Shown: one piece after another, positions 50,266 through 59,900 of the stretch
Position numbering within the stretch: position 1 is the first letter of the stretch
Layout: the number at the start of each line of letters is the position of its first letter
NCBI RefSeq assembly: GCF_037940415.1
Contig: NZ_CP149798.1
Coordinates: forward strand, 2,786,501 to 2,850,500
Length of the DNA stretch: 64,000 nt
Source: Streptomyces sp. f51
Lineage (GTDB): Bacteria; Actinomycetota; Actinomycetes; Streptomycetales; Streptomycetaceae
Reading direction: 5' to 3'
Position numbers and translations under genes: made by a program
Notes under the pieces: generated by a model
What the model was told of the DNA's origin: nothing
The model's input: only the letters and a program-made list of their open reading frames with translations
The model's database searches: none

Positions 50266-51183
50266 GTGAGCCAGGTCCTCAACACACCGCCCCCGATGGC
50301 GTCGCCGGCCCCCGCCGAGGACGCCGCGGCCATCGCCGCCCGGTACGGCCTCAGCGTCAGCGGCGCGCGCCCGAGCCTGCCCGCGTACGTCCGCCAGCTG
50401 TGGGCACGGCGTCACTTCATCACCGCCTTCGCCACCGCCAAGCTCACCGCCCAGTACAGCCAGGCGAAGCTCGGCCAGGTCTGGCAGGTGGCGAACCCGC
50501 TGCTGAACGCGGCGGTCTACTACTTCATCTTCGGTGTGCTGCTCGGCACCAAGCACGGCGTGCCGGACTTCGTGCCGTTCCTGGTCACGGGCGTGTTCAT
50601 CTGGACCTTCACCCAGAGCTCGATCATGGCGGGCACCCGGGCGATCTCCGGCAGCCTCGGCCTGGTCCGCGCCCTGCACTTCCCGCGTGCCGCGCTGCCG
50701 GTGTCGTACGCCATCCAGCAGCTCCAGCAGCTTCTGTTCTCGATGGCCGCGCTGGTCGTCATCCTGCTCTGCTTCGGCGTTCCGGTGAGCGCGTCGTGGC
50801 TGCTCGTCGTGCCCATCCTGACGCTTCAGTTCGTCTTCAACGCGGGCGTGGCGATGGTCATGGCCCGCATGGGCGCCAAGACCCCGGACATCGCGCAGCT
50901 CATGCCGTTCGTGCTGCGCACCTGGATGTACGTCTCCGGTGTCATGTGGAGCATCGCCTCCACGCTCAAGCACAGCCACATGCCGCACTGGGCGATGATC
51001 GCCCTGGAGAGCAACCCGGCCGCCGTCTACATCGACCTGACGCGCTACGCGCTGATCGACAGCTTCCACGCCCACCAGCTGCCGCATCACGTGTGGGCGC
51101 TGGCGATCGGCTGGGCCCTGGTCGCCGGAGTGGGCGGCTTCATCTACTTCTGGAAGGCCGAGGAGACGTACGGACGTGGCTGA
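50266..51183 (+). CDS. tagG: ABC-2 type polysaccharide/teichoic acid exporter permease
   Basis: GTG 50266 is chosen because the upstream extension to 50125 would run through the operator repeats. The 305-residue protein has a cytoplasmic N-terminus ending in YVRQLWARRHFITAFATAKLTAQYSQAKLGQVWQVANPLLNAAVYY, the amphipathic entry of Wzm/TagG permeases. Six helices follow. With the next gene product it forms an ATP-driven exporter that moves lipid-linked polymer across the membrane. tagH overlaps its end. Confidence 0.88.
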   Translation: MSQVLNTPPPMASPAPAEDAAAIAARYGLSVSGARPSLPAYVRQLWARRHFITAFATAKLTAQYSQAKLGQVWQVANPLLNAAVYYFIFGVLLGTKHGVPDFVPFLVTGVFIWTFTQSSIMAGTRAISGSLGLVRALHFPRAALPVSYAIQQLQQLLFSMAALVVILLCFGVPVSASWLLVVPILTLQFVFNAGVAMVMARMGAKTPDIAQLMPFVLRTWMYVSGVMWSIASTLKHSHMPHWAMIALESNPAAVYIDLTRYALIDSFHAHQLPHHVWALAIGWALVAGVGGFIYFWKAEETYGRG

Positions 51184-52012
51184 CATGGCTGACACCCTCA
51201 CGCAGGACGAGCGGCCCCAGGTCGCGACCGGCGCCCCCGCCGAGGCGCTCGTCCCCACCGTCGTCGTCGACCACGTGGACATCGTCTACCGGGTCAACGG
51301 CACCGGCGCGGGCCGGGGCAGCGCCACCGCCGCGCTCAACCGCATGCTGCGGCGCCAGCAGACCGAGAAGGCCGCGGGCGTACGCAAGGTGCACGCCGTC
51401 AAGGACGTCTCCTTCACCGCCTACCGCGGCGAGGCCATCGGTCTGATCGGCACCAACGGCTCCGGCAAGTCCACGCTGCTCAAGGCGGTCGCGGGCCTGC
51501 TCCCGGTGGAGAACGGCAGGATCTACACCGACGGCCAGCCCTCGCTGCTCGGCGTGAACGCGGCCCTGATGAACGACCTGACGGGCGAGCGGAACGTCTA
51601 CCTCGGCGGCCTCGCCATGGGCATGTCCCGCGAGCAGATCAAGGAGCGGTACCAGGAGATCGTCGACTTCTCGGGCATCAACGAGAAGGGCGACTTCATC
51701 ACCCTGCCGATGCGGACCTACTCCTCCGGCATGGCGGCGCGGCTGCGGTTCTCCATCGCGGCGGCCAAGGACCACGACGTCCTGATGATCGACGAGGCCC
51801 TCGCCACCGGTGACCGCTCCTTCCAGAAGCGCTCCGAGGAGCGCATCCGCGAGCTGCGCAAGACAGCGGGCACGGTGTTCCTGGTCAGCCACAACAACAA
51901 GTCGATCCGCGACACCTGCGACCGCGTGCTGTGGCTGGAGCGCGGCGAACTGCGCATGGACGGCCCGACCGAGGACGTGCTCAAGGAGTACGAGAAGTTC
52001 ACGGGCAAGTAG
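51176..52012 (+). CDS. tagH: ABC-type polysaccharide/teichoic acid exporter ATPase
   Basis: GTG 51176 overlaps the tagG stop by eight bases; ATG 51185 is an alternative start. The 278-residue ATPase has Walker A IGTNGSGKST (91–100), the altered signature YSSGMAARLRFSIA typical of the TagH/Wzt branch, and Walker B VLMIDEALATGD, followed by VFLVSHN. LLGVNAALMNDLTGERNVYLGG is also characteristic. It lacks the C-terminal carbohydrate-binding domain of long Wzt proteins. It powers export through TagG. Confidence 0.92.
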   Translation: MADMADTLTQDERPQVATGAPAEALVPTVVVDHVDIVYRVNGTGAGRGSATAALNRMLRRQQTEKAAGVRKVHAVKDVSFTAYRGEAIGLIGTNGSGKSTLLKAVAGLLPVENGRIYTDGQPSLLGVNAALMNDLTGERNVYLGGLAMGMSREQIKERYQEIVDFSGINEKGDFITLPMRTYSSGMAARLRFSIAAAKDHDVLMIDEALATGDRSFQKRSEERIRELRKTAGTVFLVSHNNKSIRDTCDRVLWLERGELRMDGPTEDVLKEYEKFTGK

Positions 52013-52028
52013 AGACGTGGGCACATGA

Positions 52029-52060
52029 CAGAGGCGGAGCCGGTGACGGCTCCGCCTCTG
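52029..52060. terminator. Terminator between tagH and the GT4 gene
   Basis: CAGAGGCGGAGCC (52029–52041) and GGCTCCGCCTCTG (52048–52060) form a perfect 13-base stem with a 6-base loop in the gap between convergent genes. Confidence 0.85.
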
Positions 52061-52085
52061 GTCGTTTCCGGGCCCCGGCGCCCGC

Positions 52086-53234
52086 TCAGCGCTCCAGGAA
52101 CGCGAACAGCTCCTCCCACCTGCGGACGACCTCGTCCGTGGTGAAGCGCTGGACGTTCACGCGCGCGGCCTCGCCCATGGAGTCGCGCAGCGCCTTGTCG
52201 GACATCAGCGTGTCCAGCCGGCGGGCCAGTTCACCGGTGTTGCCGAGGGTGGCCAGCAGGCCGTCCTCGCCGTCCCGGACGATCTCGTGGACACCGGGCG
52301 CGCAGTCGAAGGCGGCACACGGAAGGCCGGTGGCCATCGCCTCCATGAGCGCGAGCGGGAAGCCCTCGCCGCGTGAGGAGAGCACGAAGACCGAGCCGCC
52401 GCGCAGCGCGCCCGGCACATCGCTCGTCCGCCCCATCCAGTCGACCGAGTCGTCGAGCCCGAGGGCGGTGCACTGCTTCCGCAGCATCTCCTCGTCCTCG
52501 CCCGAGCCGTAGATCCGCAGCCGCCAGTCGGGGTGGAGCGGGGCGACCTCGGACCAGGCGTCGAGCAGCATGTCGATGCCCTTCTGGTCCGTCAGCCGGC
52601 CCACGCTGACGACGGCGTTCTCCGTACGCGGGGAGGCCACCGCGGGCATGAACGGAATCGGGTTCGGCATGAAGGACGCGTTGTCGAGACCCTGCCCGAT
52701 CCACAGGTCGGCGTCCTCGCGGGTGAGCGCGAGCATCCGGTCGACGTCCTTGTAGTGCTTCAGGACCCGCCGGAAGCGGGAGGTCGCCCGGGAGTACTCG
52801 AAGGACTCGTGGCTCATCCCTATGACGGTCAGCCCGGTGGTGTCGGCGAGCTCCACCCATTCCATGGCCCACACCTGGGTGACGATCACGACGGCCCCGG
52901 GCCGCGCGGCCCGGAACAGCGCGGTCAGCTCGGCGGCCTTGTCCCGCATGCCGGCGGCCCGTTCGGCCCGCAGTCTGCGCTCGGCGATGTCGAGCCGCCC
53001 CCTGACTCCCCGCGCCGGTCCCACCCGCGGCGGGTGGACGTCGTACAACGTCGTGGTGGGGTACGGGAGTTCGCCCAGTTCCTGGGGAACGGCGGGCTCG
53101 GTGACGCCCACCACGTGCACGCGGTGGCCGCGCTCGGTGAAGAGCCGCGCCATCTGGTGCGACCAGGTGGTCACACCGCCCAGTTCGTCGACGCTGTTGG
53201 AGACGAAGAAGATGTCCCGCTGCCGGCCGGTCAT
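52086..53234 (-). CDS. GT4-family glycosyltransferase
   Basis: ATG 53234 overlaps the stop of the TagF homologue (ATGA), indicating coupling; 53246 is a less likely start. The 382-residue protein has the GT-B fold: an N-terminal DIFFVSNSVDELGGVTTWSHQMARLFTERGH and a C-terminal domain with VSVGRLTDQKGIDMLLDAW, LRIYGSGEDEEML and EGFPLALMEAMATGLPCAAFD, including the E-x7-E pair. It transfers a sugar from a nucleotide donor with retention of configuration. Coupling to TagF implies a joint role in polymer assembly. Confidence 0.92.
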   Translation of the reverse strand: MTGRQRDIFFVSNSVDELGGVTTWSHQMARLFTERGHRVHVVGVTEPAVPQELGELPYPTTTLYDVHPPRVGPARGVRGRLDIAERRLRAERAAGMRDKAAELTALFRAARPGAVVIVTQVWAMEWVELADTTGLTVIGMSHESFEYSRATSRFRRVLKHYKDVDRMLALTREDADLWIGQGLDNASFMPNPIPFMPAVASPRTENAVVSVGRLTDQKGIDMLLDAWSEVAPLHPDWRLRIYGSGEDEEMLRKQCTALGLDDSVDWMGRTSDVPGALRGGSVFVLSSRGEGFPLALMEAMATGLPCAAFDCAPGVHEIVRDGEDGLLATLGNTGELARRLDTLMSDKALRDSMGEAARVNVQRFTTDEVVRRWEELFAFLER

Positions 53235-56152
53235 CCGCGCCTCCACTGCCCGAAGAACTGGTCGACGACCCCGCGGGCCGCCGTCCCCTGGTCGTACTCG
53301 CCGAAGTCGGCGAGGAACTGCTCACGCCTGGGCGCGTACTTGACGGACTGCTCCTCCAGCGAGCCGAGCGCCGCGTGCAGTTCGTCCTCGGTCCGCATCA
53401 CGGGTCCCGGCGCCCTCTCCAGCAGGTCGAAGTAGGTCCCGCGGTCCTCGTGCACGTACGCCTCGTAGTCGTACGCGAAGAAGAACATCGGACGGTCGAG
53501 CAGGGCGTAGTCGAACATCACGGACGAGTAGTCGGTGATCAGCCCGTCGGCGAGGGCGAGCAGCGGCGTCATGTCGTGGTGGGCCGTGACGTCGACGACC
53601 CGGCCGCGCACGGACGGCGGCAGCACCACGTGGTTCAGATAGTGGGAGCGGACCAGGAGGACGTAGCGGTCGCCGAAGGTGTCGGCGAAGCGCTCGACGT
53701 CGAAGGGCAGCTCGAACCGCTTCTGTCCGTTGCCGCGGGTGCGGAAGGTCGGCGCGTACAGCAGGATCTGCCGGTCCTCGGGAATGCCCAGTTCGGCCGC
53801 CAGCGCGCCGCGTTCGCGCGCCGCTCCGGTCTCCTCGCGCTGCCGGGCCCGCACGAGGGCGTCGTTGCGCGGGTATCCCACCCGCAGCAGGGTCCGTTCC
53901 TGGAGCCGGAACGCCCGGGCGAGGGTGCGCACATCGTGCTCGGAGCGGATGAGGAAGCGGTCGAACCGGTCGAGTGTCCGCTGCTGTTCGGCCTGCTCCT
54001 CACGCGACTTGAGCTTCCACTCGGCCTCGTCGAAGCCCATCCGCTTGAGCGCGGAACCGTGCCACGTCTGGATGTACGTGGTGTCGGGCCGCTTGGCGAG
54101 CTTCAGCGGGTAGCTCTGGTTGTCGACCCAGAACTCGGCCTGCGCGAGCGCCCTGAGATAGGGCAGGGACCAGCGGCGTACGAGGGTGGCGTCGTCGGGG
54201 AAGCCGGCCGGGCTGTCGCTGTAGGCCCAGACCGGCTCGAACTCCAGCCCCTGGCGGCGCATCTCCTCGTAGATCGCCCGGGGGCTGTCGCTGTACTGGC
54301 GGCCCAGGTGGCTCTCGAAGACGACGAGTCCCTTGCGGACGGGCAGCCGGCTGAACACCTCGTGGTAGAGGCGGATCTTGGTCTCGCCCGAGGTCAGTTC
54401 CTTGCGCAGCGAACGGGCCTTGCGGTAGCCGGTCTTGGCGAGCGTTCCGGCGCGGCCGTGCACACCGCGCTGCACGAGGACGTTCGCCTTCTTGTCGGGG
54501 ACCAGCCGGAAGGAGAGGTGTCCGCGCGAGGAGACGACCGGCTCGATGCGGTCGGCGACCAGCCGCGTGAGCCGCGGCCGCACGGGCGACTGCCCCGCGG
54601 CCAGGCCGGGTTCGGCGGCGGTGAGCCGGGTGGTGGTGCGTACGCCGTCGACGTCCAGGTGGAGCCGTACGTCCCACACGGCGTCCACGATGCCCAGCGG
54701 CCGCACGGCCGCGAGGCCGACCGAGCCCTCCCAGTCGACCGTGTCCCCGGCGTGGCGGACGTCCGCCACGGGGAAGCGGAAGGTCTGGAAGCGCACTCCG
54801 GGGCGGCGGGCGTAGAACTCCAGTTCACCGGAGAGCCGCGCGCCGGCCGGGATCACTCCGAGCGGGTTGGTGATGCGCCCGGCGAGCCTGACGGTTCCGC
54901 CCGTGCTCTCGTACGAGGTCAGCGCGTTGCGCAGGAACATGCGGTCGACCGGCTTGACGTGGTGCCCGAGGTCGGTGACGTCCAGGACGTGCCGGCCGAA
55001 GGGGTCGTCGAGGTGCTCGGCGCACCAATAGACACGGCCGTCGCGTTCGACCAGCGGCGAGGAGATCTTGTCGCGGTTGGTGAGCGTGTCCACGGCGGGC
55101 AGCAGGTTGTCCCAGTCGCTCACCTGGAGGAGATAGGCGCAGATGGCGTGGATGGGTTCGGTCTCGTCGAAGGCGGCCCGGTCGATCGACTCCAGGTACT
55201 GCCGGGCGATCGCCGCGAACTCCTCGCGGAACGCGGCGTCGCGGAAGGGCAGTTCGCGCAGGTGCAGCACGAGGTCGTGCTTGAGGAACTTGACGTCCTT
55301 GGCGAACTTCAGGTCCAGGTGGCCCTTGTCCGCGAGGAGCCGGTCGACCCGGCGGTGGATCTCCATGCGGTGCGTGAAGTTGGCGATCTCGTCACGCCGG
55401 TTGCTGATGGACTTCGCCTCGGCCTTGTCGGCGACCCTCCAGTCGTACACCCGGTTGGGGATGAGGGTGATGCGGCGGGCGCCCGCGTACGCCTGGGCGG
55501 AGAAGAGCAGGTCCTCGTAGTGGATGCCGACCGGGAAGCGCAGGCCCTCGTCGAGCAGGAACTGCCTGCGGTAGCACTTGTTGGTCGACAGGGTGTCGTA
55601 GACCATCAGGTCGGGCAGTTCGGAGATCGACTCCAGGGTCCGGGTGCGCTCGTACAGCCACGGATACCACTTGACCTCCTTGCCGGTGCGCGAGTCGACG
55701 TGCACCCGCACGCACAGACCGGAGACCAGGTCGGCGCCGGTGGCCTCGGCGGCCTCCAGCATGTTGCGGCAGGCGTTGCGCTCCAGGACGTCGTCGCTGT
55801 CGAGGAAGAGCACGTAGGTGCCGCGGGCCTCGGCGATGCCGCGGTTGCGGGGAGCGCCGCAGCCTCCGCTGTTCTCGGGCAGCCGGAAGGCCCGGACCCG
55901 GCCGGGGTGGGCCGCCGCCAGTCCGCGCGCCACCTCGTACGAGCCGTCGGTGCTCCGGTCGTCGACGATGACGACCTCGACGTCGTGCAGCGTCTGGTCC
56001 AGCACGGAGCGCACGGCGGTGGGCAGCCGTGCGGCGTCGTTGTAGACGATGACGACCACGGAGACGGCGGGCCCGTCCGGCTCGGCCCCTGAGGGGGAGA
56101 CGGCGGGCTCTGTTCCCTGTTCGGCCATCGCGCGAGGTTGATCCACATTCAT
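53231..56152 (-). CDS. tagF: Large TagF-like protein: GT2 domain fused to CDP-glycerol glycerophosphotransferase
   Basis: ATG 56152 is chosen because TACGAT lies seven bases upstream and the frame before it lacks features. The 973-residue protein has an N-terminal GT2 domain (VSVVVIVYNDAARLPTAVRSVL, DDRSTDGS, NSGGCGAPRNRG, FLDSDDVLERN). A middle of about 300 residues and a beta-rich section follow. The C-terminal TagF domain begins LVVFESHLGRQYSDSPRAIYEEM. It carries IQTWHGSALKRMG with catalytic His698, LLVRSHYLNHV with the second His, and LITDYSSVMFDYALLDRPMFFF. The S. coelicolor homologue next to gtrA and NAD-GDH (SCO2997) has been linked to wall teichoic acid and sporulation. The gene is coupled to the GT4 gene downstream. 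Confidence 0.9.
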   Translation of the reverse strand: MNVDQPRAMAEQGTEPAVSPSGAEPDGPAVSVVVIVYNDAARLPTAVRSVLDQTLHDVEVVIVDDRSTDGSYEVARGLAAAHPGRVRAFRLPENSGGCGAPRNRGIAEARGTYVLFLDSDDVLERNACRNMLEAAEATGADLVSGLCVRVHVDSRTGKEVKWYPWLYERTRTLESISELPDLMVYDTLSTNKCYRRQFLLDEGLRFPVGIHYEDLLFSAQAYAGARRITLIPNRVYDWRVADKAEAKSISNRRDEIANFTHRMEIHRRVDRLLADKGHLDLKFAKDVKFLKHDLVLHLRELPFRDAAFREEFAAIARQYLESIDRAAFDETEPIHAICAYLLQVSDWDNLLPAVDTLTNRDKISSPLVERDGRVYWCAEHLDDPFGRHVLDVTDLGHHVKPVDRMFLRNALTSYESTGGTVRLAGRITNPLGVIPAGARLSGELEFYARRPGVRFQTFRFPVADVRHAGDTVDWEGSVGLAAVRPLGIVDAVWDVRLHLDVDGVRTTTRLTAAEPGLAAGQSPVRPRLTRLVADRIEPVVSSRGHLSFRLVPDKKANVLVQRGVHGRAGTLAKTGYRKARSLRKELTSGETKIRLYHEVFSRLPVRKGLVVFESHLGRQYSDSPRAIYEEMRRQGLEFEPVWAYSDSPAGFPDDATLVRRWSLPYLRALAQAEFWVDNQSYPLKLAKRPDTTYIQTWHGSALKRMGFDEAEWKLKSREEQAEQQRTLDRFDRFLIRSEHDVRTLARAFRLQERTLLRVGYPRNDALVRARQREETGAARERGALAAELGIPEDRQILLYAPTFRTRGNGQKRFELPFDVERFADTFGDRYVLLVRSHYLNHVVLPPSVRGRVVDVTAHHDMTPLLALADGLITDYSSVMFDYALLDRPMFFFAYDYEAYVHEDRGTYFDLLERAPGPVMRTEDELHAALGSLEEQSVKYAPRREQFLADFGEYDQGTAARGVVDQFFGQWRRG

Positions 56153-56159
56153 CCTATTA

Positions 56160-56165
56160 ATCGTA
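56160..56165 (-). promoter_or_regulatory. Candidate -10 element for leaderless tagF transcript (TACGAT)
   Basis: On the minus strand TACGAT ends seven bases before ATG 56152. The hexamer is identical to those before the GT87-like and GT2 genes. A small dyad (ACCCC…GGGGT) lies just upstream, next to the gtrA stop. Confidence 0.5.
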
Positions 56166-56189
56166 GACAGTGCACCCCGGTGTGGGGTG

Positions 56190-56693
56190 TTATCGGCTGT
56201 TCTTCGCGTGTTGGAAAACCCACGTCCGGTACACCACGAAGCGGAACGCCGAGGCCAGGACGATCGACAGCACCTTGGCGATGTTCGAGCCGAGGGGGCT
56301 GTCCATCCCGAGACCGTGGTAGCCGATGTAGAAGAGCAGGCTCTCCATGGCGACGCCGAGCCCGCTGAAGGCGAAGAAGAGGGCGATCTGGCGCGGGGTG
56401 CGCGAGGCCCGGTCCCGGTAGGCGAAGTAGCGGAAGCCGAGGTAGTTCGTCCCCATGGCGACACAGCTTGCGGCCACCGTGGCGGCCATCGGGGCCCACT
56501 TCAGGCCGTGCAGCGCCAGGTTGAAGAAGAGGATGTTGACGGCGACACCGCTGCCGCCGACGACGGAGAACCGGGCCACCTCCATGACGAGCCGGCCGAC
56601 CTTGCGGTCCTTCGGCGCCTTCGGGGCTCTCTGGGGACCGATGACGGGTGGCGTCGCCACGGGGGCCCGCCTTTCGGTGAGGTGTACTGCCAC
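56190..56693 (-). CDS. GtrA-like four-helix membrane protein
   Basis: GTG 56693 follows GGAGG and gives 167 residues. After a basic tail, four helices follow the GtrA pattern: ARFSVVGGSGVAVNILFFNLALHG, AATVAASCVAMGTNYLGFRYFAYRD, ALFFAFSGLGVAMESLLFYIG and IAKVLSIVLASAFRFVVYRTWVF. GtrA-type proteins are thought to flip polyprenyl-phosphate-linked sugars to the outer face. That would supply the GT-C glycosyltransferases in this region. It precedes the tagF homologue by 37 bases. Confidence 0.88.
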   Translation of the reverse strand: MAVHLTERRAPVATPPVIGPQRAPKAPKDRKVGRLVMEVARFSVVGGSGVAVNILFFNLALHGLKWAPMAATVAASCVAMGTNYLGFRYFAYRDRASRTPRQIALFFAFSGLGVAMESLLFYIGYHGLGMDSPLGSNIAKVLSIVLASAFRFVVYRTWVFQHAKNSR

Positions 56694-56776
56694 GAGTCCG
56701 GAACCTCCGCAGGTGTACCTGTCGACAAAGCCGCCGGTCGGGCCGTCGGTCGAACCAACCTTAAGCTAAATGTCCT

Positions 56777-56797
56777 ATTTACCAGGTATAGGTAAAT
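56777..56797. promoter_or_regulatory. A/T-rich inverted repeat upstream of gtrA
   Basis: ATTTACC (56777–56783) and GGTAAAT (56791–56797) form a perfect 7-base dyad around a 7-base spacer, 84 bases upstream of the gtrA start. The local base composition is strikingly A/T-rich for this genome. It could be an operator for the gtrA–tagF–GT4 transcript. No regulator is assigned. Confidence 0.45.
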
Positions 56798-56855
56798 TAC
56801 GAGCCGGAGTTTCGCGAGAGACGGGCAAGAAAGACCCATCCGCCCCACGGGAAAC

Positions 56856-56892
56856 GGGGGCGCCCCGGGTCGTGATGACCCGGGGCGCCCCC
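56856..56892 (-). terminator. Terminator of the NAD-glutamate dehydrogenase gene
   Basis: GGGGGCGCCCCGGGTC (56856–56871) and GACCCGGGGCGCCCCC (56877–56892) form a perfect 16-base stem with a 5-base loop, 55 bases past the dehydrogenase stop. Confidence 0.85.
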
Positions 56893-56946
56893 GTCCGCCT
56901 GCTTCCTGGGCCCTCACGCCCGGGATTCACCTGTGGATGACGCTTC

Positions 56947-59900
56947 CTAGGAATGCGTGCGCAGCAGTGTCCTCATCGTCCGCATCGCCACCGAGAGGTT
57001 GGCGAGGTCGAACGAGTCCGAGCCCTGGATCTCGTCCAGGGTGGTGCGGGCCCGTCCGAGGATCGCCGTGTTCTTCTCCCGCCAGGCGTCGAAGCGCTGC
57101 TCGGGAGTGGACGATCCGTCGCCCACCGCCAGGACGTCGGCGGTGAGCGCCGCGTGGGCCGCGTACAGGTCCTCGCGGATCGACGCGCGGGCCATGGACT
57201 GCCAGCGGTCCGCACGCGGCAGCTCGATGATGCGGTCCATGAGCTGGGTGATGCCGAGACGGTCGGCGAGGTCGTAGTAGACCTCGGCGACGGCCATCGG
57301 GTCCCGGCCCATGCGGTCGGCCACCGAGACGATGTCCAGCGCCGGGAAGGCGGACGAGAACCCGGCCACGCGGGTGGCGAGCTCGTCCGGCACACCGGCG
57401 TCCGACAGCTCGTCGTAGATCTGCTGGTACCACTCCAGGTCCGCGCCGCGGACCAGCTTGGGCAGCTCCGACCAGACCTGCTCGACACCGTCGGTGAAGA
57501 AGCCGATCGTCTCGGCGAGCTGGAGCGGCTGCGGCCGGTTGTTGAGCAGCCAGCGCGTACCGCGCTCGACGAGCCGGCGCGAGTGCAGCCGGATCCGGGT
57601 CTGCACATCGGCGGCGACGACATTGTCGAGCGCCTCCACCGCGTCCCACACCGCGCTGGAGTTGAAGATCGCGCGGGCCGCGGTCTGCGCCCTGACGATC
57701 TCCTCGAGCGAGGCACCCGTCTCCTCGCGCAGACGGTGCAGGAAGCTCGTACCGCCCGTGTTGACCGTGTCGTTGACCAGGACGGTCGTCACGATCTCAC
57801 GGCTCAGCGCGTGCCCCTCGATCTGCTCGCGGAACTGGTCGCGCAGCGCCGTCGGGAAGTACGCGAGCAGCAGGCTGTGCAGATACGGGTCGTCGGGCAG
57901 CGAGGTGGCGAGCAGCTCGACGGAGACCGTGATCTTCGTGTACGCGAGCAGGACGGCCGTCTCCGGACCGGTCAGACCCTGGCCGGCGTTGAGCCGCTCG
58001 CGGATCTGCCGCTCGGTGGGCAGGAACTCCAGGGCCCGGTCGAGGTGCCCCTCGCGGACCAGGTGGCGCAGGAAGCGCTGCTGGGCGTGGAGCATGCTCG
58101 GGGACTGGGCCAGCGCGTTGGAGATCGCCACGTTCTGCGCGTAGTTGTTGCGCAGCACCAGGGCGCCGACCTCGTCGGTCATCTCGGCGAGCAGCTTGTT
58201 GCGCTGCTTGACGGTCAGGTCGCCGTTGGCCACCACCGCGTTGAGCAGGATCTTGATGTTCACCTCGTGGTCGGAGGTGTCCACACCGGCGCTGTTGTCG
58301 ATGGCGTCCGTGTTGATCCTGCCGCCGTGCTGGGCGAACTCGATCCGGCCGAGCTGGGTCAGACCCAGGTTGCCGCCCTCGCCGACGACCTTGACCCGCA
58401 GGTCGGCGCCGTCGACACGGATCGCGTCGTTGGCCTTGTCGCCGACCTCGGCGTTCGACTCGGCGGACGACTTCACGTACGTGCCGATGCCGCCGTTCCA
58501 CAGCAGGTCGACGGGCGCCTGGAGGATCGCGCGCATCAGGTCGGCCGGCGTCATCTTCGCGACGTTCGACTCGATGCCGAGCACCTCGCGGATGTGCGCG
58601 TTGACCGGGATGGCCTTGGCGCTGCGCGGGAAGACGCCGCCACCGGCCGAGATCAGCTCGGTGTCGTAGTCGGCCCACGAGGAGCGCGGCAGCTCGAAGA
58701 GACGGCGGCGCTCGGCGTACGAGGTGGCCGCGTCCGGGGTCGGGTCGATGAAGATGTGCCGGTGGTCGAACGCGGCGACCAGCCGGATGTGCTCGGAGAG
58801 CAGCATGCCGTTGCCGAACACGTCGCCGGACATGTCGCCGACGCCGACCACGGTGAAGTCCTGCGTCTGGGTGTTGACGCCGAGCTCCCGGAAGTGCCGC
58901 TTCACGGACTCCCAGGCACCGCGGGCGGTGATGCCCATCTTCTTGTGGTCGTATCCGGCGGAGCCGCCGGAGGCGAACGCGTCGCCGAGCCAGAAGTCGT
59001 ACGACTGGGCGACCTCGTTGGCGATGTCCGAGAACGTCGCCGTGCCCTTGTCCGCGGCGACCACGAGGTACGTGTCGTCCTCGTCGTGCCGGACGACGTC
59101 GGCGGGCGGGACGATCTCGCCGGCCACCATGTTGTCGGTGATGTCGAGCAGCGCGGAGATGAAGGTCCGGTAGCTGCGGATGCCCTCGGCCAGCCACGCG
59201 TCGCGGTCCGCGGACGGGTCGGGCAGCTGCTTGGCGACGAAGCCGCCCTTGGCGCCGACCGGCACGATGACGGTGTTCTTGACCATCTGCGCCTTGACCA
59301 GGCCGAGGATCTCCGTGCGGAAGTCCTCACGGCGGTCGGACCAGCGCAGACCACCGCGGGCGACCTTGCCGAAGCGCAGGTGCACGCCCTCGACGCGGGG
59401 CGAGTACACCCAGATCTCGAACGCCGGGCGCGGCGCCGGGAGGTCCGGGATGGCCGTCGGGTCGAACTTCATGGAGACGTACTCGTGCGGCGTGCCGTCG
59501 GCCGCCTGCTGGAAGAAGTTCGTCCGCAGGGTCGCCTTGATCAGGTGGAGGAAGGACCGCAGGATCCGGTCCTCGTCCAGCGAGGCGACCTGGTCCAGGG
59601 CCGCGTCCAGCTCCTCGAGCAGCGCGTCGGTCAGCTCGACGCCGGCGCGCTGGCGCTCCGGCGACATCCGCGCCTCGAACAGCGAGACGAGCAGCCGGGT
59701 GGTGTGGACGTTGTTGCGGAGGGTGTCCTCCATGTAGTCCTGGCTGAACGTGGAGCCGGCCTGGCGCAGGTACTTCGCGTAGGCGCGCAGCACCATCGAC
59801 TGCCGCCAGTTGAGGCCGGCGCTCAGCACGAGGGCGTTGAAGCCGTCGTTCTCGGCCTGGCCGGTCCAGGTGGCGGCGAAGGCCTCCTGGAACCGCTCGC

